Source: a virus
Direction: 5' to 3' (one strand)
Virus record (IMG/VR): IMGVR_UViG_3300042891_000295
Span: 1 to 23,302 of that record
Length of the DNA: 23,302 bases
A program made the translations under genes and the position numbers. The first letter of the stretch is position 1, and each line of letters opens with the position of its first letter. Of the stretch, positions 14,650 through 22,221 are shown one piece after another. Below the pieces are notes generated by a model. It was not told the origin of the DNA, ran no database searches, and was given only the letters and a program-made list of their open reading frames with translations.

Positions 14650-15589
14650 ACCAATTCCAAGCGTCTCGAATCATATCGTCTAGATTATAGTGACGCCAGG
14701 CACCTGCAACCATGTCAAATTTGGCAGGGCTTGCTGTCAGCTCTGGAGGATCACCTGCTCGTCGAGCCTCTGTGCCAATGTCGGGCATTTTACCAACAAT
14801 AGTTTTTGCATGATCTATTACTTGCCTGACACTTGTGCCTTGATTTGATCCAAGGTTATAGACCCCTGCAGGAATTTTATGATCCAATGCCAAGGCGTGA
14901 GCCCTTGCGATATCAGCCACATGCACATAATCACGCACACAAGTTCCATCGGTCGTAGGGTAATCGTCACCGTATATTCTAAACTGTCCATTGTCTCTTG
15001 CGGCCTCTAAAAACCTAGCAATCAAGTGTGTGGCACCTGGCTCTTGCCCGTGTCTGCCTTGGGGATCAGCACCACAGGCATTGAAGTAGCGGAAACTAAC
15101 ATAGTCAAGACCGTATGCCTGATGATAACTTTCCAGCATCATGTCAATCATCAGTTTGCTTTCGCCATATGGACTGACAGGTTCTTTAGGATCCACTTCG
15201 TGTATGGGATTCATGATAGGCTCACCATATGTGGCAGCACTAGAGCTAAAGACAAATTTGCAACGAGGCATGCTGTTCTTGACAATGTCCAACAGCTTCA
15301 GCGTCTTGGCCACGTTGTTGTTGTAGTATTCGCTAGGATTTTTCACACTAGGACCCACAAGGCTGGTGCCAGCACAGTGAATGATAGCGTCAGGTTGTTT
15401 GGCAATGATCCAACTTAGTGCCACATCACTTGCAAAGTCCTGATACAAGAATCCATTGGGCACACCACGCAGATGTGCAGGAGGATCTCTACGGTCAATA
15501 CCATACACTTCGTGCCCGGCATCTTTCAATGTGAGCATGGTCTGTCCACCAATATATCCGGCTGAGCCGGTCACAATTACAACACTCAT
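14642..15589 (-). CDS. galE: UDP-glucose 4-epimerase-like protein (GalE family)
   Basis: Extended short-chain dehydrogenase/reductase with NAD-binding GSAGYIGG at 8-15, the catalytic Ser in FSSSAATYG (about 114-122) and Y141-x3-K145 in SPYGESKLM. RYFNACGADPQGRHGQ (168-182) and a C-terminal region with NLGSNQGTSVRQVI are typical of GalE. At 315 residues it is slightly shorter than bacterial GalE (about 338). It would interconvert UDP-glucose and UDP-galactose or the N-acetyl forms, giving donors for the glycosyltransferases nearby. ATGA overlaps link it to the genes on both sides. The specific UDP-sugar cannot be assigned. Confidence 0.85.
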   Translation of the reverse strand: MSVVIVTGSAGYIGGQTMLTLKDAGHEVYGIDRRDPPAHLRGVPNGFLYQDFASDVALSWIIAKQPDAIIHCAGTSLVGPSVKNPSEYYNNNVAKTLKLLDIVKNSMPRCKFVFSSSAATYGEPIMNPIHEVDPKEPVSPYGESKLMIDMMLESYHQAYGLDYVSFRYFNACGADPQGRHGQEPGATHLIARFLEAARDNGQFRIYGDDYPTTDGTCVRDYVHVADIARAHALALDHKIPAGVYNLGSNQGTSVRQVIDHAKTIVGKMPDIGTEARRAGDPPELTASPAKFDMVAGAWRHYNLDDMIRDAWNWYV

Positions 15590-15789
15590 TCAACTTCCTT
15601 GAACAATGGCACATTTTCACTCAGCATCCTAATAAACTCTAAGTTAGTTGGGAATGTGTCTAGTGCGCCTTTGTGGGTTGTGAGATTAATTTTAATGTTT
15701 TCTACCAGGTACGATCCTGTTTCTAGGCCATACCAAAACGTTTCTGTAGCACCTTGCTCTATTTGATTTTTAAAATGTTCGCTAATCAT
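15586..15789 (-). CDS. Small protein between glycosyltransferase and GalE (67 aa)
   Basis: A 67-residue acidic protein beginning MISEHFKNQIEQGATETFWYGLE. It starts with an ATGA overlap with the glycosyltransferase gene and ends with another one into galE, so it is real and translationally coupled. No motif, membrane segment or signal peptide is visible and I do not recognise it. Confidence 0.6.
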   Translation of the reverse strand: MISEHFKNQIEQGATETFWYGLETGSYLVENIKINLTTHKGALDTFPTNLEFIRMLSENVPLFKEVE

Positions 15790-17000
15790 TCTTCAATCTT
15801 TACAACTTGATATTTTTCGTGAGCAGCGTGGTCACGATATCGGTTGCCCGCTCTATTCCACTGCTCGCCCATACCACTAATAATATCAACAACACGGTCC
15901 ACAGTGCCATTGTTCCAGTTGCTGATAAGTCCCATGTTGTGGTGCGGTTCTCGTAGAAGCATTTGCATCTTGTGATAAGCGTCATCTATGCTCCAGGGAA
16001 TATACAGTCTATTGGGATCGTTCGCGAAGGTTTCAGGAAAACTGCGATACGCTGGATATAGCACATTGCATCCAAGAGTATCGGCCTCCGATACGGTGTT
16101 TGAAACCCAATCTTGTAAAGCACAATTAAACAACACACGAGTATTGTTGAGATGAGCATAGTATTCATTCTTGCTTATGTTGTCATAGATCCGGAGTTTG
16201 CCTTCTGCCTCCATACGGCGGGCACGTTCAACATACTCAGGATTATTGGATCGTAGAGGTCCACCTGAGTATATGGCAAATTCACAAGGTTCGCTGGTGA
16301 GCTCGCTATACATTTCAATAAGGTCCATGAAGAAGCCAGGTTGTTTTTCCTGATCAAAACGGGCTGCGAAACCCACCCTCCGCGGACGGCTATCAAATAG
16401 CTTGATATTCTCTGCCCCCCCAATGCGGCCAAGAACTTCTTCTTTTCCAAATGCAAGGCCGGAAATGTTGTAGATTGGAGCAGTCCATCCAGCAATCCGC
16501 ATGTGCGCGACCATTTCTTCATTGGTTGCCAATACTGCACCCCCCGAGAAAGCCACCATTTCATTGACCATTTGTTCATACAAGTTCATCCACTTTGCCA
16601 TACCCCAAACATGCACAAAGTCATCAGGGTCAATGGCCTGCGCCAAACAACGAACATAAATTTTAGGACACTGTTCTTGTGGAATCTGATTCATGATATA
16701 ACCAAGACTTTCAAAGCCTGGTTGAAACATGTCTTCAAAATAGATCACATCGTTGCCAGTAACATCGCCGTTCTTCATCATCTGAACCAAGTTCATCATT
16801 TGGCTCATGGCAAAGAAACTGCGTCCGTGTGCGTCCAACACTTGCCCCACAGAGATAGCCTGTGTGTTGTCAATAGTGGTGCCGGGCACATACACAACAT
16901 CCAGTCCTCGACGGTCAAACACACGTCGGTTCCATTCTGTTAGTTGTAAGGTATAACGGGCTTCATAACTTTCCAAGCCCATGTAGAATAGTTTTCTCAT
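15786..17000 (-). CDS. GT4-like (GT-B) glycosyltransferase
   Basis: The start at 17000 (MRKLFYMGLESYEARY) overlaps the stop of the previous gene in a TAATG arrangement, which I prefer over the longer frame from 17039; this leaves 404 residues. The C-terminal half carries RRVGFAARFDQEKQP, a GT4-like start of the donor-binding domain, a SGGPL loop and a terminal part with EADTLGCNVLYPAYRSFPE where the nucleotide-sugar-binding E-x7-E region is expected (only the first glutamate and a later E are clear). The N-terminal half is variable, as usual for acceptor recognition. It opens the sugar block. Donor and acceptor are unknown. Confidence 0.75.
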   Translation of the reverse strand: MRKLFYMGLESYEARYTLQLTEWNRRVFDRRGLDVVYVPGTTIDNTQAISVGQVLDAHGRSFFAMSQMMNLVQMMKNGDVTGNDVIYFEDMFQPGFESLGYIMNQIPQEQCPKIYVRCLAQAIDPDDFVHVWGMAKWMNLYEQMVNEMVAFSGGAVLATNEEMVAHMRIAGWTAPIYNISGLAFGKEEVLGRIGGAENIKLFDSRPRRVGFAARFDQEKQPGFFMDLIEMYSELTSEPCEFAIYSGGPLRSNNPEYVERARRMEAEGKLRIYDNISKNEYYAHLNNTRVLFNCALQDWVSNTVSEADTLGCNVLYPAYRSFPETFANDPNRLYIPWSIDDAYHKMQMLLREPHHNMGLISNWNNGTVDRVVDIISGMGEQWNRAGNRYRDHAAHEKYQVVKIEE

Positions 17001-17221
17001 TAGAATCTTCCGGCGAAGCGACGAGTATCTTCGTCCCACATGTTCTTGGCATTCTTGCCTTGTGAATATTTGTTATACTGTTGCCAAGCATAACTCTTGA
17101 AGTTGTACAAATCAGCCTCGTTGTAGCGATAGCCATAGTCTTGGCAGAATTCCAAGAGTTTTTCCAAGTCGTCTTGGATCTCAATCACACGGGGGTTAGA
17201 TTTGAAAGTAATTTTTGCCAT
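17000..17221 (-). CDS. Small conserved phage protein (73 aa)
   Basis: A 73-residue protein starting MAKITFKSNPRVIEIQDDLEK, with an aromatic-rich middle (YGYRYNEADLYNFKSYAW). The AGGAAAA ribosome site before the ATG and the TAATG overlap with the glycosyltransferase gene support it. The layout is of a small protein conserved in T4-like aquatic phages. Function is unknown; the aromatic, Y/N-rich segment could bind nucleic acid or another protein, but nothing specific points there. Confidence 0.7.
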   Translation of the reverse strand: MAKITFKSNPRVIEIQDDLEKLLEFCQDYGYRYNEADLYNFKSYAWQQYNKYSQGKNAKNMWDEDTRRFAGRF

Positions 17222-17233
17222 TTTGTTTTCCTA

Positions 17234-17677
17234 TTAGATAGCAATGTTGATATTGGGGCGGTGAGTTTCATATTTAATAAGGGCTCCGTTTTCACCATCT
17301 TCGGAGACCTCAATCCAGACTGCACGTCCGGGATATCTTGCGGCGATTTCTAAATACAAATCGTCTGCCATCATTTCACATGACTTGTAATCAAGTTGGA
17401 TGACTCCGTCTTGATAGAGTTTTTGGAGCCAGCGTTTGAACTGGATGAATTCGATGTCCCTGTCATCGTGGAACACATCAATCCACACCCGGAAGTGGAA
17501 GATATGACGGTGAGGAGCACTAAGGAAACTAACGTCATACTCATCACCCGTCGCAAGGGCTGGATCTGTTGCGGCTGCGGGATAGCAGTGGATTCCTTCT
17601 TTTTGGAAGGTGACCCAGATTCGTCTCTGAGCTTCATGTTTGATTCTTTCAATTTGTTCACGTTCAATTTGATTCAT
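17234..17677 (-). CDS. QueD-like T-fold protein, divergent (147 aa)
   Basis: I do not recognise a named family, but the order of features resembles the T-fold of QueD: H30 in EGIHCYPAA, then SAPHRHIFHFRVWIDV (H56, H58, H61) where QueD has its HGH plus beta strand, an acidic-to-aromatic DIEFIQFKRWLQKLY where QueD has V-DF-x-x-LK, a helix SCEMMADDLYLEIAARYP (99-116) where QueD has T-S/C-E-x-LA, and WIEVSEDGENGALIKYE (121-137) where QueD has V-x-ET. It lacks the LDHxxLN catalytic motif (LDY instead), so a QueD reaction is unlikely; it could be a structural partner or a binding protein for a pterin or deazapurine. GGAG precedes the ATG and the start overlaps the nuclease-like gene. Confidence 0.45.
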   Translation of the reverse strand: MNQIEREQIERIKHEAQRRIWVTFQKEGIHCYPAAATDPALATGDEYDVSFLSAPHRHIFHFRVWIDVFHDDRDIEFIQFKRWLQKLYQDGVIQLDYKSCEMMADDLYLEIAARYPGRAVWIEVSEDGENGALIKYETHRPNINIAI

Positions 17678-18237
17678 AGTTCATCTCCACTATATAGTCT
17701 GTCATATTGCTTGCTTCTCATTGCCATGCTTTCGAGCACAGCCATTTTATTTTTAAATATTCTAAATTTGTAACTGGTTTTACCACGCTGTCGTTCAAAA
17801 AAACAATAGTCATTGCCTCGGATATAGTCACTTTGACTGCCGGCAGCCAGTTGTTGTCGGCATGTTTCATATCCTTCTTTAAAAATTGCTTGTATTTTAG
17901 GATGTGCAAAATCATACACAGCAGTACTTACTACAACTTTATCTTTGGTAATCACTCTAAATTGTTGTTGCAGTTTTTCAAAAATTATACTGTCTAAATA
18001 GGATTTTGAAATAATATCTGTAGGAAGCATTGCACCTACAGTGTGATGAGATACTGCATCTTTGTCACGAGATTTAATTTCAAGACTGTACATAGGAACA
18101 TCTGCACCAGCACCACGCAAGTCCGTGGGCCATCCTTCGTGTTGCATGTACTCTTCAATATATCTACCTGCAACACCATTGATATTGGTTGGAACAGATT
18201 GCCCAAGCAATGAAGTTTTTATATTTGTAATCTTCAT
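17674..18237 (-). CDS. Possible PD-(D/E)XK-type nuclease
   Basis: The 187-residue protein carries a plausible restriction-endonuclease-like core: helix GVAGRYIEEYMQHEGWP (21-37), then D46 in GADVPM, E53 and K55 in YSLEIKSRDKDAVSHH. The spacing D-x6-E-x-K, the upstream glutamate helix (E28, E29) and the following loop with histidines fit the PD-(D/E)XK superfamily. The rest (LQQQFRVITKDKVVVSTAVYDF and a C-terminal basic tail) is of no known family. It starts with an ATGA overlap two genes downstream of dpdA. A role in host-DNA breakdown or in recombination is possible; this is inference from a motif only. Confidence 0.5.
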   Translation of the reverse strand: MKITNIKTSLLGQSVPTNINGVAGRYIEEYMQHEGWPTDLRGAGADVPMYSLEIKSRDKDAVSHHTVGAMLPTDIISKSYLDSIIFEKLQQQFRVITKDKVVVSTAVYDFAHPKIQAIFKEGYETCRQQLAAGSQSDYIRGNDYCFFERQRGKTSYKFRIFKNKMAVLESMAMRSKQYDRLYSGDEL

Positions 18238-18767
18238 TTAATTACTTCATCCTTTGTGTATTGGTCCCAACTGGTAAATGTCTTTCTATCCAACAAATCG
18301 TGCAGGCTATGACACCATACCCCGGGATTGGTTGCTTTAAAATCTTTGTCGTCTAATTTAATTGTGGCGTTGTAACCTAACAGTTTGACATAAGGCAGTT
18401 TTACAGATATCATAGGAACAAACTGTGCCTGTTCACACAAGCTACCTTCGCATAATCCTTCCACAGCACTTACATCAAGATCCAAGGTACACCAGTATCC
18501 TCGATCCAACCACGGTTGAATCATCTGTTCCCAGGCAGTCCATACTCCAGCATCGTTCATAGTGGGGTTTGGAAAACTTTGATTGGCACCAAAGTAGATG
18601 TGTGTGATCGGCAGCTTTGATCGTGCATCAATCTCGCCACGCTTCCAATCTATTGCTTCGTTAGTTTGTAATCCTACCACAAACAATGTGCGGCGGCCGA
18701 CAGCAGGGCTGGCTTCAACTTCTGTGCCTACAAAGAAATTGGTATCTTCGTGTCCGGGTCTGTTCAT
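18234..18767 (-). CDS. Unknown protein coupled to DpdA (177 aa)
   Basis: A soluble 177-residue protein, rich in cysteine and tryptophan, starting MNRPGHEDTNFFVGTEVEASP. Features are THIYFGANQSFPNP near 54-67, GYWCTLDLDVSAVEGLCEGSLCEQ near 90-113, and NPGVWCHSLHDLLDRKTF near 147-164. The alternating strand/helix look (VVGLQ, HIYFGA, CTLDLDV, MISVKLPY) suggests an alpha/beta fold, perhaps half a barrel, but there is no motif I can assign. Its ATG overlaps the dpdA stop (ATGA), the closest possible link to DNA base exchange. Proteins of this look occur in T4-like aquatic phages; the function is open. Confidence 0.7.
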   Translation of the reverse strand: MNRPGHEDTNFFVGTEVEASPAVGRRTLFVVGLQTNEAIDWKRGEIDARSKLPITHIYFGANQSFPNPTMNDAGVWTAWEQMIQPWLDRGYWCTLDLDVSAVEGLCEGSLCEQAQFVPMISVKLPYVKLLGYNATIKLDDKDFKATNPGVWCHSLHDLLDRKTFTSWDQYTKDEVIK

Positions 18768-20329
18768 TTGATTTGCTCGCTTTCAAGCAGTTGTAATGCT
18801 TCTAATTGTAACTGGTCTTCAGGTTCTGTGTCAACTTCTGGTTGTTCAAAAGAGAACAGTACATTGAATTGTGTACGAGCATTTTTGGTTTTCTTACCTT
18901 TGAATCCTCGTGTGCCCACAATCTCCATCCAATAGCTATCATATTGTTCAATAATGTCTTCGGCAGTTTGTCTATCTGGTGCAGCAAAGATTGCTTCCAC
19001 AATGTCTTCAAACCGGGCATAGTCACCTGTGCTTCGACGCATCATTGCAGGATATTCTCCAGTATCAAACCGTCGATTGGCTTCTTGCACAGCAGTCAAG
19101 TGCATCCAAACATTATGACCCATCAGCAAGGCGTAAGAGAACGAATCCCAAGATGTCTTGCCTTCTTTGCCAATCTTATTTAGGTCGCCGGGCTTGTAAA
19201 CACAAATATCTTTCATCTTGAACAAGTCGCTCAGTGGACTATCTTCCCAACGTGGATAGATACCATCTGCTACTACGCCAGTTGACCACTTGCGTGTATC
19301 TGTTGAATACTTTTTATCATCAGCCGACGGAGCCATGCGATACGACCACTTGGAGTCGTGTTCGAACACATTTTCAAAATACACCTGCCCATTGGCTGTG
19401 GCAAGGAATGGGCTGGCACAATCAAAACTAATAGTGAAAGCCGGATTAACGTATTTTCTAACTGCTCTTTGAATCACAGTCAGTAACACAGCCCATTCTA
19501 ACTTTGATGTACCCAAGAAGTGCATCCAATCATGAATGCCTTCTTGCAACAAATTGTCATAACGCAAGGCCACTAGGCGTCTAAGCACCAAGTGGACGTC
19601 ACACATGTTCTGTCCGCCCATTGACCAACCGTCAAAGTGTGTGTCTGGATACTTAACAGGATCACAGTATTCCTTCATGGTGTCATACCATTGGTCTGCA
19701 CTGCCATGATTGTCGCCTTGCAAGACATTTAGAATCCTGGTGCCACCATGGCGAATGCCTTTACGGTGCTTCATAAAGTATTCGTTGTTGAACTTGGTAG
19801 CATCTACTGCTTCTTGCAGTGTGGAGATTTGACAGGCCTGGCTGGCTTTCTTGTCATGGATGACCCAAGTTGGAATATCGAGGGTCATACAGTAATCAGA
19901 CACATTGTCCAACCAGTTGAGCACTAACTCGCGTTTCTTTTGAGCCTTAGCACAACCTGAGTTGGCTTTCCAGTCACCTTCCCACAAGCCTTTAGCAATC
20001 TGGAAACCGCCCGAATCTCCCAAGAGAAATGTGCCCGGTTCACGATTCCGTACCATGTCTTCGGACCAATCTTGCTTGTTAAGATCAAGGTTAGCATGGC
20101 CTCCAGACGCAAGTGACCAACGATAGGGGAATAAAGCCTTAGTGGAGTTGAGCCAATTAAGCTGTTCCATATCAGTAAGGCCTTGCGGAAATCGTGCAGG
20201 ATCCACATAGTGCTCATTCCTTTGCTTGCCTATGAATGTGGCATAGAATCCGCTGATGGCCGGCAGAAAGACTGCCCATTTACTAAGTCCATTGCTATCG
20301 AGTTGGTTATTTGTTAAGTGGTCTTGCAT
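18764..20329 (-). CDS. dpdA: DpdA-like DNA guanine transglycosylase
   Basis: DpdA proteins are relatives of tRNA-guanine transglycosylase (TGT) that exchange guanine for a 7-deazaguanine in DNA. The 521-residue protein keeps the TGT plan: GDSGGF at 104-109 (D105, equivalent to the base-recognising aspartate), VLQGD at 202-206 (TGT VQGG), WSMGG at 235-239 (TGT G-GLA loop), and SFDCASP at 301-307 (D303, the nucleophile). A GHNVWMHL at 404-411 replaces the TGT HN-L region. The zinc cysteines (CxCxxC) of tRNA TGT are missing and the C-terminal tail is different, which fits the phage DNA-acting branch. The ribosome site before the ATG at 20329 is weak (AAAAGA). Confidence 0.85.
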   Translation of the reverse strand: MQDHLTNNQLDSNGLSKWAVFLPAISGFYATFIGKQRNEHYVDPARFPQGLTDMEQLNWLNSTKALFPYRWSLASGGHANLDLNKQDWSEDMVRNREPGTFLLGDSGGFQIAKGLWEGDWKANSGCAKAQKKRELVLNWLDNVSDYCMTLDIPTWVIHDKKASQACQISTLQEAVDATKFNNEYFMKHRKGIRHGGTRILNVLQGDNHGSADQWYDTMKEYCDPVKYPDTHFDGWSMGGQNMCDVHLVLRRLVALRYDNLLQEGIHDWMHFLGTSKLEWAVLLTVIQRAVRKYVNPAFTISFDCASPFLATANGQVYFENVFEHDSKWSYRMAPSADDKKYSTDTRKWSTGVVADGIYPRWEDSPLSDLFKMKDICVYKPGDLNKIGKEGKTSWDSFSYALLMGHNVWMHLTAVQEANRRFDTGEYPAMMRRSTGDYARFEDIVEAIFAAPDRQTAEDIIEQYDSYWMEIVGTRGFKGKKTKNARTQFNVLFSFEQPEVDTEPEDQLQLEALQLLESEQIK

Positions 20330-20507
20330 TTTTCTTTTCTGCCCATAGTTTTTTTCTTGCCTCGGACATCTTCTTTCGTGTTTCTTCGGACATTACGCGA
20401 CCTTTAAGTTTGGCACTAATCTTTGCTTTTTGATCTTCAGTGTTTGCTTTGCCCTTATGAGAAGCACTCATCTTGGCACGAGTTTCGTCACTTGCGATAT
20501 TAGCATA
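20307..20507 (-). pseudogene. Remnant of a homing endonuclease: NUMOD3 repeats
   Basis: Directly after the clamp stop codon and in the same frame the DNA still encodes SDETRAKMSASHKGK, then NTEDQKAKISAKLKGR, then MSEETRKKMSEARKKLW and a stop at 20307-20309. These are three NUMOD3-type repeats, the DNA-binding modules found at the C-terminus of GIY-YIG and HNH homing endonucleases. No nuclease domain is left. A 54-codon frame from the ATG at 20471 could be translated, but it has no ribosome site and overlaps the dpdA start by 23 bases. I read it as the tail of a decayed homing gene between the clamp and dpdA. It fills the only gap of about 180 bases here. Confidence 0.6.
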
Positions 20508-21230
20508 TTACTTGCTTTGTGCTGGTAAGATGTAGTTGTAAACAGCAATGCCTGAATCTACTGTGATCTTGGCAGCACCATCATCACTGATACGCACAGT
20601 TTTATCACCTGTGAGCGCCAAGATACTCATGACTTGTTGAGCAGGCCACGACCAAGCACGTTTCAATTGGCCATTCACACCAGGATGGAACACAAAATTG
20701 CCAGCGTGTGTGGAATGGTCACCAAAGAAAAACTTCAAGTCGCCGTTTTCAGTCTTGGCTTGGAAATGCGGTTCCTCGGCATTAGCTTGCGCTTGCATGC
20801 GTAGTCGTTGAATAGCAGCCACAGTGGGTGCAAATTCAATGTGCCAGTTAACACCTTTAAACTTGGGTGTTTTGAGTTTTTCAGTCACAATGGCTTCGGC
20901 CATGAACCGATAGTTGTTTTTAAAATCGCCTGTGGCATTTTCAAAATTGATGCCATCTGGTTCGCCACCTGCACGACGACTCAAGCTAAGTTTTGCATTG
21001 TCTTTGTATTCTTGTAGGTTCAACAAGATTTTGAGTTTGCTCAAGTTAGGCATGCCAAATGTGCCCACAAAGTCTGGATGTGGATTTTTAAATTCACCTT
21101 CCACAACCACACTCATGTCTTCTGCCAAGCCCACAATTTGCGTGGCTTTGTCATCGCCTACGATCTTGATCAAGTCAATGCAGCCAAGATCATGTGTGTG
21201 TTGTACCAAGTCTAATAGATAATCTCTCAT
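20508..21230 (-). CDS. Sliding clamp-like DNA polymerase accessory protein (gp45 type)
   Basis: A 240-residue protein near the polymerase gene, slightly longer than T4 gp45 (228). The repeated beta-strand/helix pattern of clamps is visible: GTFGMPNLSKLKILLNLQEY (about 56-75), a second-domain start IEFAPTVAAIQRLRMQAQ (about 131-148), and the C-terminal AKITVDSGIAVYNYILPAQ, the strand pattern that closes such clamps. A clamp tethers DNA polymerase and, in T4, late transcription. Family identity is weakly conserved, so the call rests on pattern and position. It has its own promoter and an AGGAGAG ribosome site, and it is followed by a homing-endonuclease remnant. Confidence 0.65.
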   Translation of the reverse strand: MRDYLLDLVQHTHDLGCIDLIKIVGDDKATQIVGLAEDMSVVVEGEFKNPHPDFVGTFGMPNLSKLKILLNLQEYKDNAKLSLSRRAGGEPDGINFENATGDFKNNYRFMAEAIVTEKLKTPKFKGVNWHIEFAPTVAAIQRLRMQAQANAEEPHFQAKTENGDLKFFFGDHSTHAGNFVFHPGVNGQLKRAWSWPAQQVMSILALTGDKTVRISDDGAAKITVDSGIAVYNYILPAQSK

Positions 21231-21250
21231 GTTTCTCTCCTATGTGTTTG

Positions 21251-21279
21251 ATTATAACAGATATATTTAGAATTTGCAA
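21251..21279 (-). promoter_or_regulatory. Promoter before the clamp gene
   Basis: On the minus strand TTGCAA (21274-21279) and TATAAT (21251-21256) are 17 bases apart and the -10 is extended by TGT. The ribosome site AGGAGAG and the ATG follow. It shares the TGn-TATAAT form with the queD and queE promoters, so the clamp and the modification genes may be switched on together. It sits in the gap 21231-21282 after the methyltransferase-like gene. Confidence 0.72.
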
Positions 21280-21282
21280 TCA

Positions 21283-22221
21283 TTATCGACGAATTACTCT
21301 CGCCAAAACTTGACCGCCACGTAAACTACGAATCTCTCCGGGCTTACGCATTTCAAACCAAGCAATGTCACCGGTTCCGGTACATTGATTGATAATTTTA
21401 TAGCCAAGATTTCGGGCTATTGTTTGTATTCGACTGCCTGGTGTATAACACATCCAAGCATTTTCTACTGCACCGACCCCGTACCAGTTGTCACATTCAT
21501 TGTAGGTAAAAATTAATGCACCACCGGGTCGAAGTTTTTGATAGATCTCTATAAGAAACCGTTCAATGATCTCAATTGGTTTCCAGTTAAAATAATTGTA
21601 AGCAAACACCAGGCCAAATTGATTGGTTGGTATGGCTGCAAGAATTTCTTGATCTTTCCAGTCATTGATCACATAAGGTCTCAATCGACGTTGGTATTCT
21701 TGTGTGAATGGACGCATGGCAGCATTGAGCAATTCTTGGTTGTGATCCACAAGATATAATGGATCCATTGGTACCATGTCTTCAACAAAAGTTTCTTGTC
21801 TTGAACCAAGCACCATGCCTGGAAGTCGCCAATCAGTATAAGTTTTAATTACATTCCGCAACCGCTCGTAGTCATTGAACTCAATAGATAGTTTGCGATT
21901 GATCAAATGTTCTACTGTTTCAAAGCACATTTCTTGCTCATACCGCTTCCAGCTTTCTGCGTAATACTCAGGCGCTAGGCGATCAACATCGTTTTTCAAC
22001 TGTTGTTTTAGAGTTTGCAGTGATTGATCAAATTTAGAAATAGAATGCTTGACTTCCGCCAGTCGTTCATCTAACTCTGCGGTTGTGGAATGATACTGTA
22101 CGTCTCGATTTTTTACAGCATGTAAGATATCATCCAACTTATCAGTTATGTTGCCATAAGCAGGATCCATGTTAGAACTTTCTAACATATTCAAATATGC
22201 AACAACTTGGCTCAGTTTCAT
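21283..22221 (-). CDS. Coiled-coil / methyltransferase-like protein
   Basis: The start at 22221 (MKLSQVVAYLNMLE) overlaps the polymerase stop in ATGA form and is preferred over a longer frame from 22281; this gives 312 residues. Residues about 40-80 are a heptad-like coiled coil (LDERLAEVKHSISKFDQSLQTLKQQL). The C-terminal part resembles a class I SAM-dependent methyltransferase: DPLYLVDHN in place of motif I to II, FGLVFAYNYFNW as motif IV and LRPGGALIFTYNE (near residues 230-243) as the post-motif strand. The SAM glycine loop is not clear, so the enzyme could be inactive or bind SAM differently. Its position beside the polymerase is of note. Confidence 0.55.
   Translation of the reverse strand: MKLSQVVAYLNMLESSNMDPAYGNITDKLDDILHAVKNRDVQYHSTTAELDERLAEVKHSISKFDQSLQTLKQQLKNDVDRLAPEYYAESWKRYEQEMCFETVEHLINRKLSIEFNDYERLRNVIKTYTDWRLPGMVLGSRQETFVEDMVPMDPLYLVDHNQELLNAAMRPFTQEYQRRLRPYVINDWKDQEILAAIPTNQFGLVFAYNYFNWKPIEIIERFLIEIYQKLRPGGALIFTYNECDNWYGVGAVENAWMCYTPGSRIQTIARNLGYKIINQCTGTGDIAWFEMRKPGEIRSLRGGQVLARVIRR

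Noticed and set aside
18764-20329. The transglycosylase as an ordinary tRNA queuine enzyme (Tgt)
   Set aside because: It lacks the zinc-binding CxCxxC and is longer with a different tail; a phage setting with FolE, QueD and QueE fits DpdA better.
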